From assembly GCF_002019735.1 (NCBI RefSeq), contig NZ_KV917378.1, positions 124,001-188,000 of the forward strand: 64,000 nucleotides of DNA. The letters run 5' to 3'. A program made the translations under genes and the position numbers. Within the stretch, counting starts at the first letter, position 1, and each line of letters begins with the position of its first letter. This DNA comes from Salipaludibacillus agaradhaerens (GTDB lineage: Bacteria > Bacillota > Bacilli > Bacillales > Salisediminibacteriaceae). Under the pieces are notes generated by a model. The model made no database searches and was not told where the DNA came from. It saw only the letters and a program-made list of their open reading frames with translations. Below are positions 52,397 to 61,532 of the stretch, piece after piece.

Positions 52397-54402
52397 AGGC
52401 AAATAGGAGAATTAATGACCGCTATGAAATCATCCGGCCTATCGGTGGGGGCGGTATGGCAGATGTATACTTGGCCAAAGACTTAATATTAGACCGTTCT
52501 GTTGCTGTAAAAATGCTAAAAGAGCAATTTTCTAAAGATGATGAATTTATTCGTCGTTTTAGACGTGAGGCACAGTCTGCTACAAGTTTGTCTCATCCGA
52601 ATATCGTCAGCATTTTTGACGTGGGTGAGGAAGAAGATCTTTACTATATCGTCATGGAATATGTAAAAGGCCAAACTCTAAAAGATTATATAACTCAAAA
52701 AGGTAAAGTAAGTGTCGATGAAACAATAGGCATTTTACAACAAATCATTTCCGCTGTGAAGAATGCCCATCAAAATCATATTGTCCATAGAGATATTAAA
52801 CCACATAATATCTTAATTGATGAAGACGGGACTGCAAAAGTGACCGATTTTGGTATTGCTCGTGCCATTAGTGAAGCAACGATTACGCACACCAATTCAG
52901 TACTAGGATCGGTTCATTATTTATCTCCGGAACAAGCGCGTGGAGGGCAAGTTACGTATAAATCTGATTTATATTCGTTAGGTGTGCTAGCTTATGAAAT
53001 GCTATCTGGTGAAGTACCTTTTACAGGTGACACAGCTGTAGCAGTAGCTATCAAGCATTTACAGGAGCCTCTCCCACTTTTAAAGGAGAAAGACCCTTCA
53101 ATTCCACAAAGTGTGGAAAACTTTATAATGAAAGCAACTGCAAAAGATCCATTAAAAAGATTTAGTACCACAGATGAGATGCTGAGGGATCTTACGACTG
53201 TTCTAGACCCAGAACGTCAATATGAAGCACCAAGATATATTGATGAACCTGATGAAGACATGACTAAAGCCATCCCTTTGACAAGTATTCAAGAATCAGA
53301 TGATTTTGATGAAACGCGAATGCATTCACCAGGAGAAGAAACGACTGCATTTAAAAAAGATAAACAGAAAGTCCCTTTGAATAAGGCACAGAATAATAAA
53401 AAGAAAAAAGGTTTTAAGTTTTGGCTTAAATTAGCTATATTAGGTGTGCTATTTATTATAGGTCTTATACTGGTTGCACTTTATTTTATTCCTAGCTGGC
53501 TTCATGTGGATGAAGTTGAAATCCCAGAAGACCTTATTGGTATGCCCTACGAAGAGGCACATGAGGTGTTAACAGACTTAGAATTAGAAGTTGAGCAGGA
53601 GCTTCGGTTTGATGAAGATATGGAGGAAGGACATGTTATTTCTCACCGTCCTGGAGGAGGCCAGCTCGTAAAAGTCGGAACAACTGTTACTGTTGTTGTA
53701 AGTGAAGGTGATGAACCGATAGAGATGGACGACCTTATTGGTCAATCCCGTTCCCAGGCGGAAGGGTTGCTTGAACATTTTTCAGATGTCAATGTGCAAT
53801 TCGAGGAAACATCTGATTACAGTGATGATACAGTTATTGAACAAGACCCTTCACCTGGGGAAACAGTGATACCTCGGGAGACTATTGTTTATTTAACAGT
53901 GAGTGAACGGCCTACGTATGTTATGAGTAATTTGTATAATATGACACGTGAAGAAGTTAATGACATGTTTTCAGAAAATGATCTGATTACAATTGAAGAA
54001 GACGAAGATCATCATTCCTCTGTGGAAGAGGGGCGTGTCATCTCTCAATCTCCTTCTAGAGGGACTGAAATACGTGAGAAAACCACCGTTTCTGTCGTAT
54101 ATTCCCGAGGACCGGAACCAGAAGAAGAGGAAGAACCTATTTCTGCATCAGTGCCGTTTCGAGTGGAAGTACCTGAGAATAATAATGATTCATCTTACCA
54201 TATACGTATCGCTGTGACAGATATGGACCATCGAACACCAAATCAAATTGTTGATGAAGATATTTCCGCAGATGAAACATTTGAGATACCGATGACTGTC
54301 GCCCCTGGAGAGTCTGGCTATATTATTCTATACGTAGAGGGCGAAGAATTTTCTCAGTCGCCGTATGAATATACGTACGAAGAATTAAGGCAGTATCAGT
54401 AG
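52393..54402 (+). CDS. prkC: PASTA-domain Ser/Thr kinase PrkC
   Basis: Membrane kinase that senses peptidoglycan fragments; in B. subtilis it promotes spore germination and controls stationary phase targets. Kinase domain 10-270: glycine loop IGGGGMADVYLAKD, catalytic Lys in VAVKML, HRDIKPHNILID, DFGIARA, then a basic juxtamembrane part, one membrane segment at about 341-366, three PASTA domains (about 372-440, 443-508, 508-571) and a C-terminal beta domain to 669. The outside part is very rich in Asp and Glu. Confidence 0.97.
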   Translation: MKANRRINDRYEIIRPIGGGGMADVYLAKDLILDRSVAVKMLKEQFSKDDEFIRRFRREAQSATSLSHPNIVSIFDVGEEEDLYYIVMEYVKGQTLKDYITQKGKVSVDETIGILQQIISAVKNAHQNHIVHRDIKPHNILIDEDGTAKVTDFGIARAISEATITHTNSVLGSVHYLSPEQARGGQVTYKSDLYSLGVLAYEMLSGEVPFTGDTAVAVAIKHLQEPLPLLKEKDPSIPQSVENFIMKATAKDPLKRFSTTDEMLRDLTTVLDPERQYEAPRYIDEPDEDMTKAIPLTSIQESDDFDETRMHSPGEETTAFKKDKQKVPLNKAQNNKKKKGFKFWLKLAILGVLFIIGLILVALYFIPSWLHVDEVEIPEDLIGMPYEEAHEVLTDLELEVEQELRFDEDMEEGHVISHRPGGGQLVKVGTTVTVVVSEGDEPIEMDDLIGQSRSQAEGLLEHFSDVNVQFEETSDYSDDTVIEQDPSPGETVIPRETIVYLTVSERPTYVMSNLYNMTREEVNDMFSENDLITIEEDEDHHSSVEEGRVISQSPSRGTEIREKTTVSVVYSRGPEPEEEEEPISASVPFRVEVPENNNDSSYHIRIAVTDMDHRTPNQIVDEDISADETFEIPMTVAPGESGYIILYVEGEEFSQSPYEYTYEELRQYQ

Positions 54403-54449
54403 CGTGAAGCTATCTATTACCCTTTAAAAAAAGAGTGAAGGAGGATGGC

Positions 54450-55334
54450 ATGGCCGTTGGAAGAATTACGAAAGCCTTAAGTGGTTTTTATTATGTAGAA
54501 AATGAGGATGGCGTGTTTCAATGCAGGGGTAGAGGTAATTTTCGCAAACGAAAGATCTCTCCTCTCGTAGGTGACTGGGTGACATTTGAATCATCTAATC
54601 ACACAGATGGGTATGTTTTGGAGTTAGCCGATCGAAAAAATGAGCTTGTCAGACCACCGATTTCTAACGTTGAACAAGCGATTCTTGTTTTTTCTGTCAC
54701 CCAACCTACATTTAACCCAGTACTTCTCGACCGATTTCTCGTGCATGTGGAAGCGAATGACATTACACCTATTATCTGTCTGTCTAAAATTGATCTACTC
54801 TCTGAAATAGAAGAAGAGGCCATAGCTGTATATAGTCATATTTATCAGACTATCGGCTACGAAGTAGTCCAAACATCGGTCTACATTGAAGAAACGCTGG
54901 AGAAGTTAAAGCCTTATTTACAAAATAAAGTATCCGTTTTCTCTGGGCAATCAGGCGTTGGAAAGTCCTCTTTATTAAATGCACTTAAACCAGGACTAAA
55001 TATTGAAACAAATGAAATCTCAAAAAGCCTTGGAAGAGGCAAACACACGACACGGCATGTAGAGCTAATTTCATTAAATGAAGGGGGCTATGTGGCAGAT
55101 ACACCTGGCTTTAGTTCGCTAGATTTTGAAGGAATTGAAGCTGAGGATTTATCTCACTATTTTCCTGAAATGATTAGTCGTATAAATGATTGCAAATTTA
55201 GAGGTTGTTTACATGTTAATGAACCTTCCTGCGCTGTCAAAAAAGCGTATGACGAAGGGGTAATTGCCGCACACCGCTATGAACATTATTTACAATTTAT
55301 TGACGAAATATCTAGTCAAAAACGGAGGTATTAA
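54450..55334 (+). CDS. rsgA: Ribosome small-subunit GTPase RsgA (CpgA/YloQ)
   Basis: Circularly permuted GTPase that helps 30S maturation. OB fold at 1-65, GTPase domain with G4 LSKIDL before G1 [12 protein letters not shown] and G3 DTPGFSSLD, and a C-terminal zinc site in [22 protein letters not shown] chose the ATG at 54450 after AAGGAGG; 294 residues. Shares one base with rpe's first possible start. Confidence 0.97.
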   Translation: MAVGRITKALSGFYYVENEDGVFQCRGRGNFRKRKISPLVGDWVTFESSNHTDGYVLELADRKNELVRPPISNVEQAILVFSVTQPTFNPVLLDRFLVHVEANDITPIICLSKIDLLSEIEEEAIAVYSHIYQTIGYEVVQTSVYIEETLEKLKPYLQNKVSVFSGQSGVGKSSLLNALKPGLNIETNEISKSLGRGKHTTRHVELISLNEGGYVADTPGFSSLDFEGIEAEDLSHYFPEMISRINDCKFRGCLHVNEPSCAVKKAYDEGVIAAHRYEHYLQFIDEISSQKRRY

Positions 55335-55336
55335 TG

Positions 55337-55987
55337 ATGATAAAAGTAGCCCCTTCCATATTATCAGCAGACTTTGCAAAGCTAGGTGACGAAATAAAAG
55401 AGGTAGAAGCCGGGGGAGCTGACTATATACATGTAGATGTCATGGACGGACATTTCGTTCCAAATATTACGATAGGTCCACTTATTGTTGAAGCTATTAG
55501 GCCTATAACGAGTTTGCCACTAGATGTCCATTTGATGATCAACAATCCTGATAACTATATTCCTCAATTCGTACAAGCTGGTGCTGATATAATAAGTGTC
55601 CATGCTGAAGCTTGCCCCCATCTTCATAGAACGATACATATGATCAAAGATAGCGGTGTAAAGGCAGGAGTTGTATTAAACCCTGCTACCCCTGTCAGCC
55701 TAATTGAACCTGTGTTAGCAGATTTGGATCTTGTCCTGCTAATGACCGTCAATCCGGGCTTTGGTGGGCAGTCTTTTATTCATAGCGTTTTACCAAAAAT
55801 TAAGAAAGTCCGTCAGTGGGTTGATGATAACGGTCAACACACTGACATTGAAGTAGATGGCGGTGTCAATGAAAAAACGGCGTCACTTTGCATTGAAGCA
55901 GGAGCCAATGTTTTAGTTGCAGGTTCAGCGGTGTACGGTCAATCGAATAGAAAAGAAGCTATTGAGAAAATTAGATCTTCCTTTTAA
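55337..55987 (+). CDS. rpe: Ribulose-phosphate 3-epimerase
   Basis: Pentose phosphate enzyme that interconverts ribulose 5-phosphate and xylulose 5-phosphate. TIM barrel with [55 protein letters not shown] and VAGSAVYG, including the metal His and Asp residues. 216 residues. ATG at 55334 or 55337 are both possible; the second has better spacing from GGAGG. Confidence 0.97.
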   Translation: MIKVAPSILSADFAKLGDEIKEVEAGGADYIHVDVMDGHFVPNITIGPLIVEAIRPITSLPLDVHLMINNPDNYIPQFVQAGADIISVHAEACPHLHRTIHMIKDSGVKAGVVLNPATPVSLIEPVLADLDLVLLMTVNPGFGGQSFIHSVLPKIKKVRQWVDDNGQHTDIEVDGGVNEKTASLCIEAGANVLVAGSAVYGQSNRKEAIEKIRSSF

Positions 55988-56023
55988 ACGCTACACAAAT
56001 AGAACTGTTAGATAGAAAAGCTC

Positions 56024-56053
56024 TTGACGTACCTCACCCTTTGAACCTATAGT
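56024..56053 (+). promoter_or_regulatory. Candidate promoter of thiT
   Basis: TTGACG, 18-base spacer, TATAGT, just after rpe. It overlaps a stretch resembling the 3' half of a TPP riboswitch. Confidence 0.45.
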
Positions 56054-56073
56054 TTTAAACTGACGGGATGTAG
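56035..56073 (+). promoter_or_regulatory. Partial TPP-riboswitch-like sequence before thiT
   Basis: CACCCTTTGAACCT and then AGTTTTAAACTGACGGGA resemble the pyrophosphate-sensor arm of the TPP (THI) box, usually ACCC..GAACCTGA and a hairpin ending CGTAGGGA. The pyrimidine-sensor arm with CTGAGA and the GGGGTGC 5' strand are not found upstream. It may be a decayed riboswitch. Resemblance could be chance. Confidence 0.4.
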
Positions 56074-56092
56074 ATGTAGAGTCGACACCTTT

Positions 56093-56127
56093 ACGGCTGT
56101 TGCATTTTTTAGCAACAGCTGTTTTTT
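56093..56127 (+). terminator. Terminator/attenuator in the thiT leader
   Basis: ACGGCTGTTGC and GCAACAGCTGT form an 11-pair stem with one G-U, followed by TTTTTT. It lies about 50 bases before the thiT start. Confidence 0.88.
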
Positions 56128-56178
56128 CTGTAAGGATTTTAACCTTTAGAGGTAAATAAAGAGAAGGAGAGTCGTTTA

Positions 56179-56712
56179 GTGAAAAAAGAAAGACCATTAT
56201 TAATCATGAGTGAAATTGCCATCATGGCTGCTTTAGCATTTATTTTAGATTTAATGACGTTATTACGATTCTGGCCTCAAGGGGGCAATGTATCACTTGC
56301 CATGGTACCTTTACTCCTCATTGCCTTTCGCCGTGGTTGGAAAGTCGGTGTCGTTACGGGATTTATATTCGGTTTATTAAACATGACCGTTAATCCTTAT
56401 ATTGTTAATTGGTTGCAAGGGATTTTAGACTACCCCGTGGCATTTGCAGTTGTTGGCTTAGCGGGTATTTTCAAGGTTTTAAATAAACAAGTTGTTATGA
56501 TTATAGCAGGTACCGTCTTGGGAATCGGCTTAAGACTGTTATGTCATTTTACTGCTGGAATTGTTTGGTTTGGAGAGTTTGCTCCGGAAGGGACCCCGGT
56601 GGCTATTTACTCGTTGACGTATAATGCTTCTTATCTGGTCTTTTCCTTTATTGTATGCCTTATAGTCTTACTTTTATTACATGGAGGAAGTAAGCGACTA
56701 TTTCATCCTTAA
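56179..56712 (+). CDS. thiT: Thiamine-specific ECF transporter S component ThiT (YuaJ)
   Basis: Membrane substrate-binding component of an ECF-type thiamine importer; the shared energising module is encoded elsewhere. Six hydrophobic segments and family stretches RFWPQGGNVSLAMVPLL, VTGFIFGLLN, LDYPVAFAVVGLAG and VWFGEFAPEGTP followed by YSLTYNASYL identify ThiT. 177 residues from GTG with GAAGGAGA upstream. The next gene is thiamine pyrophosphokinase, so the pair imports and activates thiamine. In B. subtilis these genes are apart. Confidence 0.92.
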   Translation: MKKERPLLIMSEIAIMAALAFILDLMTLLRFWPQGGNVSLAMVPLLLIAFRRGWKVGVVTGFIFGLLNMTVNPYIVNWLQGILDYPVAFAVVGLAGIFKVLNKQVVMIIAGTVLGIGLRLLCHFTAGIVWFGEFAPEGTPVAIYSLTYNASYLVFSFIVCLIVLLLLHGGSKRLFHP

Positions 56713-56771
56713 ACGACGTACTAAGAATATGGGCGGGTATACCTGCGGCTTTATATAAAAGGGGTGAGGTC

Positions 56772-57416
56772 TTGATATATGTCATAATGGGGGGAGGTCC
56801 AAACAACCATGTCCCCCCTTTGTCTCTCATACAGGAGAAGTATCCGAATGCCAGGTGGATCGGTGTTGACCGAGGAGTTATTGAAATATTGGATAATCAC
56901 ATTTCTCCTTACGTGGCTTTTGGTGATTTTGATTCTTTAAACGCACAGGAAAGGGAAAAGATAGCGATGCCACCGTTTGAGATTTATACCTATCCTGAAG
57001 AGAAAGATGCTACGGATATGGAAATTGCTCTCACGTGGGCTATCGAGCAACAACCGGAAAAAATTATCGTTCTAGGGGCAACAGGGGCGAGGCTAGACCA
57101 TCTATTTATGAACGCCTACTTATTGTTAAAAGGAATAAAAGATAATATTCCTATTTATATTGAAGATAAATGGAACAGTGTCACGCTTTTATCCCCCGGG
57201 ACATATAACATTAATAAAGGCCAATGGACGTACGTTTCTTTAATGCCTATGACTTTTGAAGTGCTGGGATTGACCCTCACAGGGTTTCGTTATCCTCTCA
57301 AAAACACCACACTTGTGCAAGGGTCAAGTCTTTGTATAAGTAATGAAATTTTATATGATCATGGGGAAGTATCATTTTCACAAGGTTATTTATTTCTCTT
57401 TCGTTCAAAAGACTAA
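56772..57416 (+). CDS. thiN: Thiamine pyrophosphokinase ThiN
   Basis: Transfers pyrophosphate from ATP to thiamine, giving TPP. GVDRGVIEIL, YVAFGDFDSL, EKDATDMEIALTWA, VLGATGARLDHLFMN and the C-terminal LTLTGFRYPLKNTTL with ISNEI identify the TPK fold. 214 residues, the same as in B. subtilis. TTG start with GGGGTGAGGT upstream. Confidence 0.95.
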   Translation: MIYVIMGGGPNNHVPPLSLIQEKYPNARWIGVDRGVIEILDNHISPYVAFGDFDSLNAQEREKIAMPPFEIYTYPEEKDATDMEIALTWAIEQQPEKIIVLGATGARLDHLFMNAYLLLKGIKDNIPIYIEDKWNSVTLLSPGTYNINKGQWTYVSLMPMTFEVLGLTLTGFRYPLKNTTLVQGSSLCISNEILYDHGEVSFSQGYLFLFRSKD

Positions 57417-57553
57417 AAGTTGAAAGCAGTCATTTATGAAAAAAAGGTACTATTTCTCCCTTTTTGAATATAATGAGTAATAACGAGACAGTAAAATGAT
57501 TTCTCAATCATGGGACACTTCGCCGGGGTCGTTCTTTCGAGGAGGGGAAAGCA

Positions 57554-57634
57554 TGAAATTCTACACGATTAAATTACCTAAATTTCTTGGTGGTTTTGTT
57601 CGGGCGGTTATGGGGACTTTCCGGAAAAGTTAGA
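57554..57634 (+). CDS. spoVM: Stage V sporulation protein SpoVM
   Basis: A 26-residue amphipathic peptide (MKFYTIKLPKFLGGFVRAVM, then GTFRKS) that recognises the positively curved forespore membrane and anchors SpoIVA for coat assembly. Sequence differs from B. subtilis SpoVM at only a few positions; the Pro in KLPKFL, important for localisation, is present. AGGAGGGG lies before the ATG. A GAATATA near 57466 might belong to a sigma-E promoter, but its -10 is poor. Easily missed because of its size. Confidence 0.96.
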
Positions 57635-57657
57635 TGAAGTACGTTATAAATGGATTT

Positions 57658-57687
57658 AAAAAAACGGCGCACAAGGCGCCGTTTTTT
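57658..57687. terminator. Bidirectional terminator between spoVM and rpmB
   Basis: AAAAAACGGCGC and GCGCCGTTTTTT. It serves convergent spoVM (+) and rpmB (-). Confidence 0.92.
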
Positions 57688-57732
57688 AAACTGGCAGCAA
57701 CCTTTAAAAGTTGCTTAAACAACTATATAAGC

Positions 57733-57921
57733 TTATACACGCTCAACTTTACCAGATTTTAATGCTCTTGCTGAAACGTATACACGTTTAGGTTTACCGT
57801 CAACTAAAATACGTACTTTTTGAACGTTTGCACCCCAACGACGTTTAGTTGCATTTAAAGCGTGGGAACGCTTGTTTCCAGTTTTAGGGCCTTTTCCTGT
57901 AATCACACATTTTCGTGCCAT
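57733..57921 (-). CDS. rpmB: 50S ribosomal protein L28
   Basis: 62-residue ribosomal protein: [32 protein letters not shown] and [14 protein letters not shown] are typical. AGGAGGG lies before the ATG at 57921. Transcribed against its neighbours, as in B. subtilis. Confidence 0.97.
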   Translation of the reverse strand: MARKCVITGKGPKTGNKRSHALNATKRRWGANVQKVRILVDGKPKRVYVSARALKSGKVERV

Positions 57922-58183
57922 GATTATCCCTCCTTCTATCATGCAATACTACATATGATCATTCATACGTGACAAATTAAACACTTGGTTATATTAGCAT
58001 AGCAACCGAAAGAATTCAAGTCATTTAAGCTAAATATCAAGGAATCAAGCTTGACAGATTACTAAAAAAACAATAAGGTAATAATGCCTTTGCTCGTCCC
58101 CGGATTTTCTTTTAAATTTTATGATTTTATAGTAAAATGACGATAGCCGTAAAGGTAAACACCTTAAAGGAGGCATATTTCGT

Positions 58184-58549
58184 ATGACCATAGAAATGAA
58201 TACTAAATTCGGCAACATAGATGTATCAAAAGAAGTTGTGGCTGTGATCGCTGGAGGAGCGGCTGTCGATTGTTATGGGATTGTCGGTATGGCATCACAA
58301 AAACAGTTGAAAGACGGAATAACCGACTTATTAGGAAAAGAAAACCTCGGTCGTGGTGTGGTCATTCGTGAAAAAGAGGCAGAAGAAGTACATATTGATA
58401 TGTACATTATCGTAAGTTACGGGACTAAAATCTCAGAAGTGGCTTACAATGTTCAATCAAAAGTGAAGTATCAATTGGAAAAGATGTTAGGACTTAAAGT
58501 AGATTCAGTAAATATTTTCGTTCAAGGAGTTCGAGTAACGAACTTATAG
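58184..58549 (+). CDS. yloU: Asp23/Gls24 family protein YloU
   Basis: A 121-residue protein of the Asp23/Gls24 (DUF322) family, known as alkaline-shock or envelope-stress associated proteins; the molecular role is unclear. Motifs: INVSKEVVAVIAGGAAVDCYGIVGM (here IDVSKEVV) and VHIDMYIIVSYGTKISEVA, VQGVRV. AAAGGAGG upstream. Directly precedes fakA, an arrangement conserved in Firmicutes. Confidence 0.93.
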   Translation: MTIEMNTKFGNIDVSKEVVAVIAGGAAVDCYGIVGMASQKQLKDGITDLLGKENLGRGVVIREKEAEEVHIDMYIIVSYGTKISEVAYNVQSKVKYQLEKMLGLKVDSVNIFVQGVRVTNL

Positions 58550-58573
58550 ACGTCTATGTTAGGAGGAACATGT

Positions 58574-60256
58574 GTGGCAGTCACAAAGATAGAAGGTAAA
58601 CAGTTTGCCCAAATGCTTATTGAAGGCGCGAACAACCTTTCAAATCAGTCGAAAAAAATTGATGCACTTAACGTTTTCCCTGTTCCTGATGGCGATACGG
58701 GAACAAATATGAATTTGACGATCACATCCGGTGTTAAAGAAGTTAAAGCACAACCAGCCAACCATGTAGGGAAAATTGCGGCGAGCTTTGCTAAAGGATT
58801 GCTTATGGGAGCCCGAGGAAATTCAGGCGTTATTTTATCCCAGCTATTTAGAGGTTTTTCGAAATCGGTGGAAGAGAAAGAGTCAATCGACGCGAAACAA
58901 TTGAGTCAAGCTTTTGAATACGGTGTTAATATGGCTTACAAAGCTGTCATGAAGCCTGTAGAAGGTACAATACTGACTGTAGCTAAAGACGCTGCTAAGC
59001 AAGGAATTGAAGTTAGTCAAAATGAGTCTAACGTCATATCAGTAATGGAATCTATTGTAAAGGAAGCTGCGGAGTCTCTAGAACGCACACCTGATTTACT
59101 TCCAGTATTAAAAGAAGTAGGTGTAGTTGATTCCGGAGGCCAAGGCCTGCTTACTATTTATGAAGGCTTTCTCGCGATCTTAAAAGGAGAAACCATTACG
59201 AATATGGTGGCACAAGATGAGCCTACAATGACGGAGCTCGTAAAACTAGAACATCACCAATCTGTTCAGAGTCACATGGCAACAGAAGATATTGAATACG
59301 GTTACTGTACAGAAGTGATGGTGAAATTCGAAGAAGATAAAACGGCTGAACATCCATTTAGTGAGGATGAGTTTAGAAACGAATTAAATGAGTTTGGTGA
59401 TTCCCTTCTCGTTGTGTCTGATGAAGATTTACTAAAAATTCATATTCATGTTGAATATCCAGGGAATGTGATTACAGCAGCCCAAAAATTTGGTTCCCTT
59501 GTTAATGTAAAAGTTGAAAACATGCGAGAACAGCATACATCTATTCTTGAAGAGGACAAGACTGAGACGCCAACAACACCTCCTAAAGAAGAAAAGAAAG
59601 CTGAATTTGCCATCGTCACTGTAGGTATGGGCTCAGGTATTGCAGAGCTATTTAAAGGCCTGGGTGTAAACAAGGTGATTGAAGGCGGACAAACAATGAA
59701 TCCTTCTACAGAAGACTTCATTAAAGCAATTGACGAATGCCATGCTGAAAAAGTCATCCTTTTACCAAATAACAGTAATATTATTATGGCTGCTGAACAG
59801 GCTGCAACTGTGTCTGATCTAGAAGTGGCTGTTGTCCCGTCGAAATCAGTTCCCCAAGGATTAGCTGCTATGCTATCGTTTAATATGTCACAATCACTTG
59901 AACAGAACGCAAGTGACATGAAAGACGCGATGCAACAGGTAAAAACGGGAGAAGTGACGTATGCTGTTCGTGATACAAGCTTAAACGGTGTGGAAATAAA
60001 TAAAGGTGATTTCATGGGTATTCATGAAAAAAATATTATATCTACCGGTAATTCTGTCCAAACTGTCGCTAAAGAGCTGATTGACAAAATGATCGGTGAT
60101 GATGGAGAGATTGTGACGATTATTTACGGAAAAGAACGTTCAGAAGAAGAAGCCAACGAATTAATTGCCTATGTTGAGGACAAGCACGCAGAGGTAGAAG
60201 TGGAAGTCCATGCAGGAGATCAGCCGCTCTATTCTTACATTTTATCCGTAGAATAG
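58574..60256 (+). CDS. fakA: Fatty acid kinase catalytic subunit FakA (YloV)
   Basis: Phosphorylates fatty acids bound to FakB proteins so they can enter phospholipid synthesis. N-terminal DhaL-like domain with NVFPVPDGDTGTNMNLT and GARGNSGVILSQLFRG and the metal-binding Asp residues, VVDSGGQGL, a middle domain and a DegV-like C-terminal domain. I chose the GTG at 58574 after AGGAGG; 560 residues. The partner FakB-type gene follows. Confidence 0.95.
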   Translation: MAVTKIEGKQFAQMLIEGANNLSNQSKKIDALNVFPVPDGDTGTNMNLTITSGVKEVKAQPANHVGKIAASFAKGLLMGARGNSGVILSQLFRGFSKSVEEKESIDAKQLSQAFEYGVNMAYKAVMKPVEGTILTVAKDAAKQGIEVSQNESNVISVMESIVKEAAESLERTPDLLPVLKEVGVVDSGGQGLLTIYEGFLAILKGETITNMVAQDEPTMTELVKLEHHQSVQSHMATEDIEYGYCTEVMVKFEEDKTAEHPFSEDEFRNELNEFGDSLLVVSDEDLLKIHIHVEYPGNVITAAQKFGSLVNVKVENMREQHTSILEEDKTETPTTPPKEEKKAEFAIVTVGMGSGIAELFKGLGVNKVIEGGQTMNPSTEDFIKAIDECHAEKVILLPNNSNIIMAAEQAATVSDLEVAVVPSKSVPQGLAAMLSFNMSQSLEQNASDMKDAMQQVKTGEVTYAVRDTSLNGVEINKGDFMGIHEKNIISTGNSVQTVAKELIDKMIGDDGEIVTIIYGKERSEEEANELIAYVEDKHAEVEVEVHAGDQPLYSYILSVE

Positions 60257-60301
60257 ATTGACGAGAGATATGAAATAACTAATTCAGGGGGTTGATTATG
60301 A

Positions 60302-61165
60302 ATGGGTAATGTAAAGATCGTAACAGATTCGACTGCCGATATTCCTTATGATTTACAACGCGAATTAGATATAAGTGTTGTACCTTTAAAAGTACATTTC
60401 GGTGAAGATGAAACGTATGAAGATGGTGTGGATTTAACTGCAGACGAATTCTATAAAAAGCTAGCGAGCACATCTATTATTCCAACTACATCCCAGCCGA
60501 CCCCTTATCAGTTTGAAACAGAGTATAGAAGGTTATATGAAAAAGAGAAATCTGATATTATATCTATTCATTTGTCTTCCAAGTTAAGCGGCACGTTCCA
60601 ATCTGCTTATATTGCGTCTCAAACATTAGGGGAAGATATTCCTGTGTCAGTTATTGATTCTAAAAGAGCCTCTTACGCTATTGGCGTGATAGTCGTGGAA
60701 GTGGCAGCTCTAGCCAATAGAGGCGCTTCTAAAGAAGAGTGCCTTGCTAGATTAGATGATCTGCTAAAAGATACGTCAGTCTTTTTTATGGTAGATACAT
60801 TGGAGTATTTAGAAAAGAACGGGCGTATTGGGAAGGCTTCCGCTATTCTCGGTTCCTTACTGAAAATAAAGCCGATCTTATCACTAAATGAGGCTGGTGA
60901 AGTTTACCCGTTTGAAAAAGTAAGAGGATACAAAAAAGCAGTCAATAAAATTATTCAGGAGTTTGAAGAACGCTATGGCAGTTCTAATATTCATGTAGGT
61001 ATTTCGCATGCCCAAGCTGAAGAGGCGGCAAATTCACTTATGAGTGACTTGCGTAACCATTTTTCCATTAAAAAACAAGTAATAACAAATATTGGACCGG
61101 TTATTGGGACGCATGTGGGACCTGGAACGATTTCTGTGTCTGTAACTAAAATGACGAATAATTAA
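60302..61165 (+). CDS. DegV family fatty-acid-binding protein (FakB type)
   Basis: Carries a fatty acid for phosphorylation by FakA. Family stretches: VKIVTDSTADIP, TSQPTPYQF, SIHLSSKLSGTFQSA with the acid-binding Ser/Thr, VIDSKRAS, YLEKNGRIGKASAILGSLLKIKPIL, and IGPVIGTHVGPG. 287 residues. Adjacent to fakA, which supports function as its cofactor. Fatty acid preference cannot be told. Confidence 0.92.
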   Translation: MGNVKIVTDSTADIPYDLQRELDISVVPLKVHFGEDETYEDGVDLTADEFYKKLASTSIIPTTSQPTPYQFETEYRRLYEKEKSDIISIHLSSKLSGTFQSAYIASQTLGEDIPVSVIDSKRASYAIGVIVVEVAALANRGASKEECLARLDDLLKDTSVFFMVDTLEYLEKNGRIGKASAILGSLLKIKPILSLNEAGEVYPFEKVRGYKKAVNKIIQEFEERYGSSNIHVGISHAQAEEAANSLMSDLRNHFSIKKQVITNIGPVIGTHVGPGTISVSVTKMTNN

Positions 61166-61171
61166 CTGCTC

Positions 61172-61203
61172 TAGGCTGCCCCTTTTTGGAGCAGCCTATT
61201 TTA
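61172..61203 (+). terminator. Terminator after the fakA-fakB operon
   Basis: TAGGCTGC, 11-base loop, GCAGCCTA, TTTT. Confidence 0.8.
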
Positions 61204-61329
61204 GCTCAAGCATAGTATTAAGAGAGCGACATACTTGCCATTGCCCTCATAACAGCCAAATACTCCTTCTGTTCTCTACACCGATAACCATAGCCCTTTT
61301 CATTGCAATTTGTTAAGATAAATAGGGAG

Positions 61330-61416
61330 TTTATCACAGATAACCGTCCGTATTACTCTCGCTTCAAAATAGAAAGTAAAGATAATCAGTGGAAGTCCGT
61401 TGATTGAAGATTCGTT
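61330..61416. repeat. Dispersed intergenic repeat, copy C (internally deleted)
   Basis: Third copy of the element at 4974-5120. Its left end is identical over 20 bases to copy A. The middle block (about 60 bases) is missing. The terminal hairpin ATCAGTGG (61385-61392), loop AAGT, CCGTTGAT (61397-61404) persists, with G-U pairs. The tail GATTGAAGATTCGTTT is kept. Nothing else is seen in 61204-61532. Confidence 0.75.
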
Positions 61417-61532
61417 TAGACTTGAACACTTAGGTATGTCGTTTTACAAAAGTAAATTTTTCGTTTAATAGGTAAGATAATCGTTGAATCGTTATAAACG
61501 TCTTATGTCACGGCGTTAGGAGGCTGGCTATT

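Noticed and set aside
58051-58085. TTGACA upstream of yloU as a promoter
   Set aside because: No -10 at 16-18 bases; TAATAA is 22 bases away, so it is not convincing.
59446-60015. 189-codon open frame on the - strand
   Set aside because: Antisense to fakA, no ribosome site and no family resemblance.
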